Positions 53,236 through 62,043 of a stretch of 64,000 nucleotides of DNA are shown here, one piece after another (position 1 is the first letter of the stretch; each line of letters starts with the position of its first letter). Origin of the DNA: Aldehydirespirator sp965221605 (GTDB lineage: Bacteria; Actinomycetota; Acidimicrobiia; Acidimicrobiales; Aldehydirespiratoraceae). The notes beneath the pieces were generated by a model that ran no database searches, was not told where the DNA came from, and saw nothing but the letters and a program-made list of their open reading frames with translations. The position numbers and the translations under genes are program-made. The stretch covers positions 310,001 to 374,000 of the forward strand of contig CBDCSK010000016.1 of assembly GCA_965221605.1 (NCBI GenBank), read 5' to 3'.

Positions 53236-55600
53236 CACCTTCGAGCTCGGCGCCCGCCCGGTCTACACGGGAACCCACGTCACCCGCAGGCAGGACGACG
53301 CCCTGCTCAGCGGCCAGGGCACCTACGTCGCCGATCTCCGCCGGGACGGCATGGCCGAGATCGCGGTGGTCCGCAGCACGGTGGCCCACGGCCGGATCAC
53401 CGCCATCCGCACCGCCGAGGCGGCCGCCGTGGACGGCGTTATCGCGGTGGTCGCCGCCGCCGACCTCGCCGACGTCTCGCCCTACCCCAACTTCGCCTCC
53501 GCCTACACCCAGACCCCCGGGACGTTCCCGCTGGCACGCGACAAGGTGCGCTACGTGGGCTCGCCGGTGGCGGTGGTGCTGGCCGAGGACCGCTACATCG
53601 CGGAGGACGCGGCCGAGCTCGTGGAGGTCGACTACGAGGAGCTGCCTGCGGTCACCTCTCTCGAGGAGGCCCTGGAGCCGGACTCGCCGCGGCTGTTCGA
53701 GGACTGGCCCGACAACCGGCTCCTCGACCTGCAGCCCGACGACTCGGAGGTGGCCGCCATCCTGGCCGGCAGCCGGGTGTTCCGGCGCCGCTACAAGATG
53801 GGCCGCCACACCGCCATGCCCATGGAGACCCGGGCCTCGCTGGCCGAGGTGCGGGACGGCCGCCTCCACTTGTGGTGCACCAACCAGCACGCCCACATCG
53901 CCCGGACCACGCTGTCGTACGTGCTGCCGGTGGCCGAGCGCGACATCAGGGTCGTCATCCCCTACGTCGGCGGCGGCTTCGGGCTCAAGCAGCACCTGTA
54001 TCCCGAGGACGTCCTGGCGTCCTGGCTGGCCCTGCGCCACGGTCGTCCGGTCCGCTACGTCGAGGACCGGGCCGAGCACATGATCGCCGCGGCCCATGCC
54101 CGCGACCACATGATGGACATCGAGGCGGCCATCGACGACGGCGGCCGGATCCTGGCCATGCGGGTCCAGGTCGTCCAAGACCTCGGGTCGGCCGAGATCT
54201 TCCCCGGGGCCTGGTGCCCGGCGCTCACCACTGCCGCCCACATGACCGGTCCCTACGACATCCGCCGGTGCGCGGTGTCGGTGGCCGCGGTGGCCACCAA
54301 CAAGACGCCCGGCGGCTCCTACCGGGGCTTCGGGGTGCCCGAGGCCGTGTTCGCGGTCGAGCGGTTCATCGACGAGCTGGCCGGCGAGGTCGGCGTGGAC
54401 CGGCTCGACCTGCGCCGGTCGATGCTGCTGCAGCCGGAGGACCTGCCCTATACGACGGCCTCGGGCGCGCTGCTGGACTCGGGCAGCTTCGCGGAGTCGT
54501 TCGAGAAGGCGGTCGAGCTGGGCGAGGCCGCCTACCGGCGGGCCGCGGCCCGGCACGGCGCCGACCCGCAGTCGCGGGTCGGCGTGGGCTACGCGGTCCT
54601 GTTCGAGGGCGTCTCACCGACCCACCACGGCGCCTCCGCGCACTGGGCCGGGCACGAGGCCTGCTCCATCGAGGTCCAGCCCGACGGCGGCGTGCGGGTG
54701 GCGTCGGGGGTCACCGACCAGGGCCAGGGAACGACCACGTTCGTGGCCACCCTCACCGCCGACGCGCTCGGCGTGCCGATCGAGACCGTCCACGTCGAGC
54801 TGGCCGACTCCGATGCAACCCCCTACGGCCTGGGCGCCTTCGGCTCCCGGCAGGCCGTCGTCGGCGGCGGCGCCCTCCTCCTCGCGGCGGGCGAGGTGCG
54901 CGACAAGGTCAAGCAGATCGCGGCCCACATTCTGGAGGCCTCCACCGACGATCTGGTGATCGAGGCCGGCCGGGTCCACGTGGCCGGCAGTCCCGAGCCG
55001 GCGGTGACGATGGCCGAGATCGCCACCAGAGCCGTCATCAGGACCATCGACCTGCCGCCGGGCATGGAGCCGGGCCTGGAGGCGACCGCCCGGTACGAGC
55101 CCGAGTTGATGGAGCACGTGCCCGACGAGAGGGGCAGGATCAACGCCAACGCGGCCTACGCCAACGCGGCTCATGCCGCCGTCATCCGGGTCGATGTGGG
55201 GACGGGCGAGATCGAGATCCTCGACTACATCCTGGCCCATGACTGCGGAAGGGTCATCAACCCCCCGATCGTCGACGGCCAGATCTGGGGCGGGGTGGCC
55301 CAGGGCGTGGGAGGGACCCTGTACGAGGACCTGTGCTTCAACGACCTGGGCCAGCCCCAGACCGCGTTCATGGACTATCTGGTGCCGTCGGCGATCGAGA
55401 TGCCGGAGCTGGTGATCGAGCACTTCGAGAGCCCGTCGCCGAACACGCCGCTGGGCATCAAGGGAGTCGGCGAGGGTGGGACGGTGGGACCGGCGGCCGC
55501 CATCGGCAACGCTCTCGCCCATGCTCTGGCAGAGTTCAAGCCGCAGATCTATGAGACGCCGCTGAGCCCGGCCGTGGTCCGGGCGATGATCCCCGACTAG
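53228..55600 (+). CDS. Molybdenum hydroxylase large subunit, module 2
   Basis: 790 aa molybdopterin-binding subunit. GGGFGLK, SYRGFG from S364 and catalytic E749 in KGVGEGGTVGPA. No CO-dehydrogenase AYRCSFR loop. It resembles the lone large subunit at 58789 more than the module 1 protein (shared AEDRYIAEDAAELVE and SPRLFE/SPRLFD blocks). It ends operon 2. Confidence 0.92.
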   Translation: MANTFELGARPVYTGTHVTRRQDDALLSGQGTYVADLRRDGMAEIAVVRSTVAHGRITAIRTAEAAAVDGVIAVVAAADLADVSPYPNFASAYTQTPGTFPLARDKVRYVGSPVAVVLAEDRYIAEDAAELVEVDYEELPAVTSLEEALEPDSPRLFEDWPDNRLLDLQPDDSEVAAILAGSRVFRRRYKMGRHTAMPMETRASLAEVRDGRLHLWCTNQHAHIARTTLSYVLPVAERDIRVVIPYVGGGFGLKQHLYPEDVLASWLALRHGRPVRYVEDRAEHMIAAAHARDHMMDIEAAIDDGGRILAMRVQVVQDLGSAEIFPGAWCPALTTAAHMTGPYDIRRCAVSVAAVATNKTPGGSYRGFGVPEAVFAVERFIDELAGEVGVDRLDLRRSMLLQPEDLPYTTASGALLDSGSFAESFEKAVELGEAAYRRAAARHGADPQSRVGVGYAVLFEGVSPTHHGASAHWAGHEACSIEVQPDGGVRVASGVTDQGQGTTTFVATLTADALGVPIETVHVELADSDATPYGLGAFGSRQAVVGGGALLLAAGEVRDKVKQIAAHILEASTDDLVIEAGRVHVAGSPEPAVTMAEIATRAVIRTIDLPPGMEPGLEATARYEPELMEHVPDERGRINANAAYANAAHAAVIRVDVGTGEIEILDYILAHDCGRVINPPIVDGQIWGGVAQGVGGTLYEDLCFNDLGQPQTAFMDYLVPSAIEMPELVIEHFESPSPNTPLGIKGVGEGGTVGPAAAIGNALAHALAEFKPQIYETPLSPAVVRAMIPD

Positions 55601-55602
55601 AG

Positions 55603-55614
55603 GCCCGAGCGGGC
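55603..55614. terminator. Short hairpin at the end of operon 2
   Basis: GCCC (55603-55606), loop GAGC, GGGC (55611-55614), between convergent genes. The surrounding AGAGGCCCGAGCGGGCAGG resembles the left end of the dispersed repeat, so it may be a remnant of a fifth copy. Confidence 0.35.
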
Positions 55615-55626
55615 AGGAGGCCGAGC

Positions 55627-56994
55627 TCAGCCCAGTATCGGCCCGCCGGGCACGCCGGCCTGGTAGCGCTCCCAGAAGGCGGGAGCGGCCTGGCGGCAGC
55701 GGGCCTTGACTTCCTGCTCGTCGACGGTGAGCAGCTTGCGGTCCCGCATCAGAACCTCGCCCCCCACGATCGTGGTCGTGATCATCGACTCGTTCATGGC
55801 GAAGACCAGGTGGGCGCCGATGTTGGCGGGTGTCATCGGGGTCGCCGGCTGGTAGTCGACCAGGATCACATCCGCGGCCGCGCCCTCGGCGATGGCGCCG
55901 ACCGGGGTGTCACCGAAGTACAGCGACGCCAAGGCGGCGTTGTTGTACACCGCCATCTCCAGGAGCTGGTCCGGCGGCAGCCGACGGGCGTCGCGGTGGG
56001 CGATCTTCTGTAGGAGGTAGGCGGCCTCGGCCTCGCGCCACATGGTGGGGGCCAGGCCGTCGTTGCCGAGGCACATCCGTACTCCGGCCCGCATCTGCGA
56101 CTCGACCGCAGCGATCCCGTCGCCCACGTTCATGTTGTTGCGGGGCTGGTGGCTCGAGGCGGTGCCCGTCCCGGCCAGCAGCCCGATCTCGGCCGCGTCG
56201 AGATGGATGGCGTGGGCCATGATCGACCGCTCGCCGAGCATCCCGTGGTTGTGGAGCCGCTCCACCGAGCGGATGCCGGACTGGGCGAGGCTGCGGTACT
56301 GGTCGTACTCGTGCTCGCCCACGTGGACGTGGAACCCGGTCCCGGCCGGTACCGACTCCCGGCAGGCGGCCAGCGTGGCGTCGGTGACCGTCATCGGCGC
56401 GTGGATCCCGAAGCTGGCCGCGATGCGGCCGCCGCCGATCGGGCCACCCGAGCAGCGGTTGACGAAGCGGGCGTTCTCGGCGATGCCAGCGGCGGCCCGC
56501 TCCGGGCCGTCGCGGTCGGTGACCTCGAAGCACAGCACCGCCCGCAGGCCGGCGTCGGTGACCACCGACGCGATCAGGTCGAGGACCCCGTCGATGCAGT
56601 TGGGTGACGAGTGGTGGTCGAAGTAGGTGGTGGTGCCGTTCTTTATGGCGTCGACCATCCCGACCTCGACGGCCAGCCGCACCTCCTCGGGTCCCAGCGC
56701 CCGGTCGTAGGGCCACCACAGCCGGTCCAGGATCGTCGGCAGGGTGATGGGAGGGTCGCCGGGGACGCTCATCCCGACTGCGAAGGCGCTGTAGAAGTGG
56801 CCGTGGGCGCAGATGTTCCCCGGCATCACGTACTGGCCCCGGGCGTCTAGCCGGGGCTCGTCGCGGTGATGCTCCTCCAGCCGGGCGCTGGGCCCGATGG
56901 CGGCGATCCTGCCGCCGGTGATCAGCAGGCCGCAGCCGTGGCGGATCTCGTTCGGCCGGCCCCAGGTGATGACGGTGCCGTTGGTGATCAACAC
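55627..56994 (-). CDS. ssnA: SsnA-like aminohydrolase
   Basis: 455 aa amidohydrolase-superfamily protein matching E. coli SsnA by my reading: ICAHGHFYSAF (metal ligands H64, H66), LDRLWWPYDRAL, DHHSSPNCIDGVLDL, RNNMNVGDG and LGNDGLAP. Such enzymes hydrolyse C-N bonds, typically deaminating purines or pterins. In E. coli ssnA lies in a purine-related cluster beside xdhD and ygfM; here it lies next to two Mo hydroxylase genes. GTG start, 33 nt after the truncated LLM gene. Confidence 0.85.
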   Translation of the reverse strand: MLITNGTVITWGRPNEIRHGCGLLITGGRIAAIGPSARLEEHHRDEPRLDARGQYVMPGNICAHGHFYSAFAVGMSVPGDPPITLPTILDRLWWPYDRALGPEEVRLAVEVGMVDAIKNGTTTYFDHHSSPNCIDGVLDLIASVVTDAGLRAVLCFEVTDRDGPERAAAGIAENARFVNRCSGGPIGGGRIAASFGIHAPMTVTDATLAACRESVPAGTGFHVHVGEHEYDQYRSLAQSGIRSVERLHNHGMLGERSIMAHAIHLDAAEIGLLAGTGTASSHQPRNNMNVGDGIAAVESQMRAGVRMCLGNDGLAPTMWREAEAAYLLQKIAHRDARRLPPDQLLEMAVYNNAALASLYFGDTPVGAIAEGAAADVILVDYQPATPMTPANIGAHLVFAMNESMITTTIVGGEVLMRDRKLLTVDEQEVKARCRQAAPAFWERYQAGVPGGPILG

Positions 56995-57027
56995 CTGGAC
57001 TTCCCCCGCCTCGACGCGGCAGCCGGG

Positions 57028-57585
<558 letters not shown>

Positions 57586-57627
57586 CGCACTACCTCCGGC
57601 CCCTCCGGCCGGGCCCGGGCGGCGCGG

Positions 57628-58644
57628 TCAGCTGCCGAAGTCGAAGGCATCGATGGCCGCCAGCAGCTCGGTCCGCAGCGGGTCCGGGCAGAAGCTCGCC
57701 TCCACAGACGTCCGGGCGAGCCGGCGCACGACGTCGGTCGACCAGCCGTAGACCTCGCTGGCGGTCACGTACTCGTCCTCCAGGGTGATCCGGTAGAAGC
57801 CGGACCCGTCGGTGTTGAGGGTGACCCGGGCGCCGGCGTCTACCAGGGTCCGGATCGGGTGGGACTCCCGGCTTGGGTACAGCCCGAGCAGGACGTTGGA
57901 CCACGGGCAGACGTTGAGGAAGATGCCTCGCTCGACGAGCTCCTCCACCAGTTCGGGGTCCTCCACCGATCGCACGCCGTGGTCGACCCGTTGGGTCTTG
58001 AGGAGGTCGATGGCGTCCCACACGCCCTCGGGTCCGCTCGACTCGCCGGCGTGGGCCCGTACTCCGAGCCCGTTGGCCCGGGCCCGCTTGAACACGGGGG
58101 CGAAGCGGTCCCCGGTCCGCCCCACCAGCGCCTCGTTCCCGTCGATCGACAGGGCCGCCACCCTGGGGTGCTGCATGGCCAGCATGGTGTCGAGTACCGC
58201 GTGGGCCTCGGCCCGGCTGTGCTTGCGGGAGATGCTGATCGACAGGTACACCGGCGGGTGGCCGTCGCGCTCGGCGTCCTCCAGTCCCGACGCCACCGCG
58301 GCGATGAACTCCTCGAGGGGCCCATCGAAGTTCTTCCAGTGGATGGGGCTGACCATCAGGTCGGTGTAGGAGACCCCCGAGCGACCCTGGCGCCGGGCCA
58401 CCGAGTAAGACAGCGACGCCACCTGCTCGGCGTTGCGGGGCAGGCACAACACCCAGTCGAGGAAGGTCAGGAACTCCTGGAGGTCCTCCCAGTCGAACAT
58501 GGCGTCGGGCGGCTCCTTGAGGAGCGGGACGCCGTTCTCCTCGGCCAGCCGCACCGCGTCCTCCACCTCGAATCCGCTGTCGAGATGGAGGTGCAGCTCC
58601 GCCTTGGGGAGCCTGCGGATGGCGTCTGCGGTGATGGCGCCCAT
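57628..58644 (-). CDS. Adenosine-deaminase-like hydrolase with altered active site
   Basis: 338 aa, about the size of bacterial Add. Zinc and catalytic residues are visible: H18 and H20 (HLHLD), AHAGES with the zinc His and catalytic Glu, and VDHGVR. The late motif reads NTDGSGF: the zinc Asp (D279) is kept, but the next Asp of the usual NTDDP, which contacts purine N7 in adenosine deaminase, is Gly (G280). A changed substrate such as an N-methylated or oxidised purine is plausible. First gene of a minus-strand run with the LLM gene and ssnA. Confidence 0.87.
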   Translation of the reverse strand: MGAITADAIRRLPKAELHLHLDSGFEVEDAVRLAEENGVPLLKEPPDAMFDWEDLQEFLTFLDWVLCLPRNAEQVASLSYSVARRQGRSGVSYTDLMVSPIHWKNFDGPLEEFIAAVASGLEDAERDGHPPVYLSISISRKHSRAEAHAVLDTMLAMQHPRVAALSIDGNEALVGRTGDRFAPVFKRARANGLGVRAHAGESSGPEGVWDAIDLLKTQRVDHGVRSVEDPELVEELVERGIFLNVCPWSNVLLGLYPSRESHPIRTLVDAGARVTLNTDGSGFYRITLEDEYVTASEVYGWSTDVVRRLARTSVEASFCPDPLRTELLAAIDAFDFGS

Positions 58645-58788
58645 GGTCTCCCATCCCTTCGTGGCGCCGCGCCGGGCACCTTGCTACTGGTCGGCAGTTG
58701 ATTCTTGGCTACTGTTGGGCCGGTACCCGCGGCCGAGCCGGCCCGCACGCGGTGACGCTAGCGGGCCGTTGCGAGGCATGAGAAACGC
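58645..58788. promoter_or_regulatory. Divergent control region
   Basis: 144 bp between the deaminase-like gene and the lone Mo hydroxylase subunit. It holds two direct repeats of TTG(G)CTACTG, at 58681-58689 and about 58705-58714. They are candidates for regulator or promoter elements; no clear -10/-35 pair stands out. Confidence 0.35.
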
Positions 58789-61167
58789 GTGATCACCACC
58801 GCAGAGATCCAGCCCCCGCCCCGGCCGCTCTACGTCGGGGCCAACGTCACCCGGCCGGGAGACGACAAGCTGCTGCGCGGCCTGGAGACTTTCGTGGCCG
58901 ATGTCCGGCCCGCCGGAACCGTCGAGATGGTCATCGTGCGCAGCCCCTACGCCCACGCCGGGATCGTGTCGATCGACACCGCCGAGGCCCGGGCCCTTCC
59001 CGGCGTGATCGCGGTGTGGACCGCCGCGGACCTCCACGGCGTCTCCCCGTTCCCGGACCTGTCCACGATGGCCGCACCGGTGGCGATGCTGCCCCTGGCC
59101 ACCACCAGGGTCAGGTATGTGGGGATGCCGGTGGTGGCCGTGGTGGCCGAGGACCGCTACATCGCCGAGGACGCCGCCGAGTTGGTCGAGATCGAGTATT
59201 CGCCGCTGACGGCGGTCACCAGCATCGAGCAGGCCCTCGACCCGGACTCTCCCCGGCTGTTCGACGGCTGGGACAGCAACCGGCTCGTCCACCTCGACGT
59301 CTCAGTTCCCGCCGTCGACGAGGCCTTCGAGGCCGCGGACTCGACCTTCAAGCGCCGCTACCGCGTCGGCCGCCACACGGCCATGCCGATCGAGACCCGG
59401 GCCACCGTCGCCGACTTCGACGGCAGCCGGCTCCACGTGTGGGCCTCCAACCAGTCCCCCCACATGATGCGCACCGCGCTGTCGTACGCGCTGCCCATCG
59501 AGGAGGCCGACATCAGGGTGACGGCGCCGGCCGTCGGCGGCGGGTTCGGGCAGAAGCAGCACAACTACCCGGAGGACGTTCTGGCGTGCTGGGCCTCGAT
59601 GCAGCTGCGCCGGCCGGTGCGCCACCACGAGGACCGGGCCGAGCACATGCTGGCGTCGACCCACTCCCGCGACCAGGTGGTCGACATCGAGGCGGCGGTA
59701 GGCCGCGACGGCGTGATCGAGGCCATCCGGGGCCACATCTACCATGACCTCGGCTCGGGCGAGGCCTGGCCGGGCGGGTTCTGCCCCTCCCTGGTCACGC
59801 TGGGCCACATGACCGGCCCCTACCGGATCGACCTGGCCGCCGTAGGCGTCACCGCGGTGGTGACCAACAAGACCCCTTCGGGGTCCTACCGGGGCTACGG
59901 CATACCGGAGGCGTGCTTCGTGCTCGAGCGCCTCATCGACGACATCGCCGCGGCCGGCGGCCACGACCGCCTCGAGATGCGGCGCAAGATGCTGCTGGAG
60001 CAGTCCGACTTCCCGTACCGGACCGCCGGCGGGGCGTACCTCGACTCCGGCACCTACCGGGAGTGCTTCGAGCGCATCGTCGAGATGGCGGAGGCCCGCT
60101 TGGCCGAACATGTCGCCGACGCCGGCGACACCGAACTGATCGGCGTCGGCTATGCCACCTACCGCGAGGGGACGGCGCCGACCCACTACAACGTCGCCGG
60201 CCACTGGACGGGATACGAGTCATGCCGGATCGAGATCGACCCGAGCGGGACCGCGCTGGTGTCCTCAGGCATGACCGATCAGGGACAGGGCACCCACACC
60301 TTCGTGCAGACCTTGACCGCCGACGCGTTGGCGCTGGGCCTCGAACAGGTGCGGGTGAGGCTCGGCGACACCGACCTGTGCCCCTACGGGCTGGGAGCGT
60401 GGGGGAGCCGGCAGGCCGCGGTGGGCGCCGGCGCGATCCTGGACGCGGCTGCGACCATCCGGGACAAGGCGTCGGCCATCGCCGCCCACATGCTCGAGGC
60501 GAACCCCGACGACGTGGTCCTCGACGACGACGGCTTCCATGTGCGGGGCTCGCCGACTCCCTCGGTGTCGTGGCAACAGATAGGCACCGCGGCCACCATC
60601 CGGACCCTCGACCTGCCCGAGGGCATCGAGCCCGGCCTGGCCGCCTCCGCCCGCTACGAGCCGGAGGTCCTCGAGCACGAGGTCAACACCGACGGGGGCA
60701 TCAACGCGGCCGCGGCCTGGGTCAACGCCACCCATGCCGCCATCGTCCGGGTGGACGGGATCACCGGCGCGGTCGAGATCCTCGACTTCCTCGTCGCCCA
60801 CGACTGCGGTCCGATGATCAACCCCCCGATCGTGCACGGCCAGATCCTCGGTGGGGTCGCCCAGGGCATCGGCGGCACCCTCTACGAGGATCTCGCCTAC
60901 GGCGAGGACGGCCAGCCCGGTACCGCCTTCATGGACTACCTGGTCCCGACCAGCGCGGAGATCCCGCCGATCACCGTCGAGCACTTCGGCAGCGACTCCG
61001 AGCTGACCCCGCTGGGGATCAAGGGCGTGGGCGAGGGAGGCACGGTCGGACCGCCCGCCGCGATCGCCAACGCAGTGGCTCACGCCCTGGCCGGCTACCA
61101 GCCCGACGTGTGGGAGACCCCCCTCACCCCCGAGCGAGTCCTCCGCATGATGGGCAGGCTCGATTAA
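58789..61167 (+). CDS. Lone molybdenum hydroxylase large subunit
   Basis: 792 aa molybdopterin-binding subunit. GGGFGQK, SYRGYG from S366 and catalytic E749 in KGVGEGGTVGPP. No FAD or 2Fe-2S subunit is adjacent; it must borrow those of module 2 or module 1, or genes elsewhere. It is a close paralogue of the module 2 subunit. GTG start, without a strong ribosome site. Confidence 0.92.
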   Translation: MITTAEIQPPPRPLYVGANVTRPGDDKLLRGLETFVADVRPAGTVEMVIVRSPYAHAGIVSIDTAEARALPGVIAVWTAADLHGVSPFPDLSTMAAPVAMLPLATTRVRYVGMPVVAVVAEDRYIAEDAAELVEIEYSPLTAVTSIEQALDPDSPRLFDGWDSNRLVHLDVSVPAVDEAFEAADSTFKRRYRVGRHTAMPIETRATVADFDGSRLHVWASNQSPHMMRTALSYALPIEEADIRVTAPAVGGGFGQKQHNYPEDVLACWASMQLRRPVRHHEDRAEHMLASTHSRDQVVDIEAAVGRDGVIEAIRGHIYHDLGSGEAWPGGFCPSLVTLGHMTGPYRIDLAAVGVTAVVTNKTPSGSYRGYGIPEACFVLERLIDDIAAAGGHDRLEMRRKMLLEQSDFPYRTAGGAYLDSGTYRECFERIVEMAEARLAEHVADAGDTELIGVGYATYREGTAPTHYNVAGHWTGYESCRIEIDPSGTALVSSGMTDQGQGTHTFVQTLTADALALGLEQVRVRLGDTDLCPYGLGAWGSRQAAVGAGAILDAAATIRDKASAIAAHMLEANPDDVVLDDDGFHVRGSPTPSVSWQQIGTAATIRTLDLPEGIEPGLAASARYEPEVLEHEVNTDGGINAAAAWVNATHAAIVRVDGITGAVEILDFLVAHDCGPMINPPIVHGQILGGVAQGIGGTLYEDLAYGEDGQPGTAFMDYLVPTSAEIPPITVEHFGSDSELTPLGIKGVGEGGTVGPPAAIANAVAHALAGYQPDVWETPLTPERVLRMMGRLD

Positions 61168-61193
61168 GAGCGTCCGCGAGCAGCGCGTAGCAT

Positions 61194-61215
61194 CGAGTCC
61201 GGAGATCGGGACTCG
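61194..61215 (+). promoter_or_regulatory. Inverted repeat ahead of the second SDR gene
   Basis: CGAGTCC (61194-61200) and GGACTCG (61209-61215), 7-bp perfect arms and an 8-nt loop, between the Mo hydroxylase stop and the SDR start. It could be an operator or a partial terminator. Confidence 0.4.
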
Positions 61216-61243
61216 ACGAGTCGTAGGAACCTGAGGAGTCGAA

Positions 61244-61981
61244 GTGGCATCGACAGCGATCGTGACCGGAGGGGCGAGGGGGCTGGGACAGGCCTACTGC
61301 CTCGCGCTGGCGGGCGAAGGGTTCAACATCGTCGCCAGCGACATGCTCGACACTCAGGAGACGGTGGCCGAGGTCGAGGCGGCCGGGGGCCGGGCCATCG
61401 GCGTGCAGGCCGACATCAGCTCCGCGGCCGACAACGACGCCCTGGCCGCGGCCGCGGCCGACGCCTTCGGCACCATCGACGTGCTCGTCAACAACGCCGC
61501 CTACTTCTCCGAGACCACCCGCGGCCCGTTCCACGAGGTCCCCCAGGATGAATGGGACCGGACCTTCGAGGTCAACGTCCGCGGCGTGTGGCTCACCTGC
61601 TGCGCGGTGTACCCCTACATGCAGAAGCAGGGCTCGGGCAAGATCATCAACATCGCCTCCAACACCTGCTTCAAGGGCACCGTCGGCTTCCCCCACTACG
61701 TGGCCTCCAAGAGCGCCATCATCGGGCTGACCCGCTGCCTGGCCACCGAGCTCGGCCCCCACGGGATCACGGTCAACACCGTGTCGCCCGACCTGATCCC
61801 CAACCCGTCGCTGCGGCCCACCGACGCCACCAGTGACCAGTTCGTGGTGGCCGGTCGGGCCCTGAAGCGCACCCAGGAGCCCGAGGACATGGTCGGCACC
61901 ATCCTGTATCTCGCCGGCCGAGGCTCCGACTTCGTGACCGGCCAGAACCTGGTGGTCAACGGAGGCGCCTTCTTCCAGTAG
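61244..61981 (+). CDS. Short-chain dehydrogenase/reductase, copy 2
   Basis: 245 aa classical SDR: TGGARGLG, NNAAYFSETTR, catalytic YVASK, and the ending PEDMVGTILYL with FVTGQNLVVNGG. GTG start after GAGGAG. Paralogue of the SDR at 32210, so each end of the island carries one. Substrate unknown. Confidence 0.92.
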   Translation: MASTAIVTGGARGLGQAYCLALAGEGFNIVASDMLDTQETVAEVEAAGGRAIGVQADISSAADNDALAAAAADAFGTIDVLVNNAAYFSETTRGPFHEVPQDEWDRTFEVNVRGVWLTCCAVYPYMQKQGSGKIINIASNTCFKGTVGFPHYVASKSAIIGLTRCLATELGPHGITVNTVSPDLIPNPSLRPTDATSDQFVVAGRALKRTQEPEDMVGTILYLAGRGSDFVTGQNLVVNGGAFFQ

Positions 61982-62011
61982 GTCGGGCGACGGCCGCCAT
62001 CACCGGGGAGC

Positions 62012-62029
62012 GCCGCTCAGCGGAGCGGC
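62012..62029. terminator. Bidirectional terminator-like hairpin
   Basis: GCCGCTC (62012-62018), loop AGCG, GAGCGGC (62023-62029), perfect 7-bp stem between the convergent SDR and AAA ATPase genes. Confidence 0.6.
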
Positions 62030-62043
62030 CGCCGCGCCGACAG

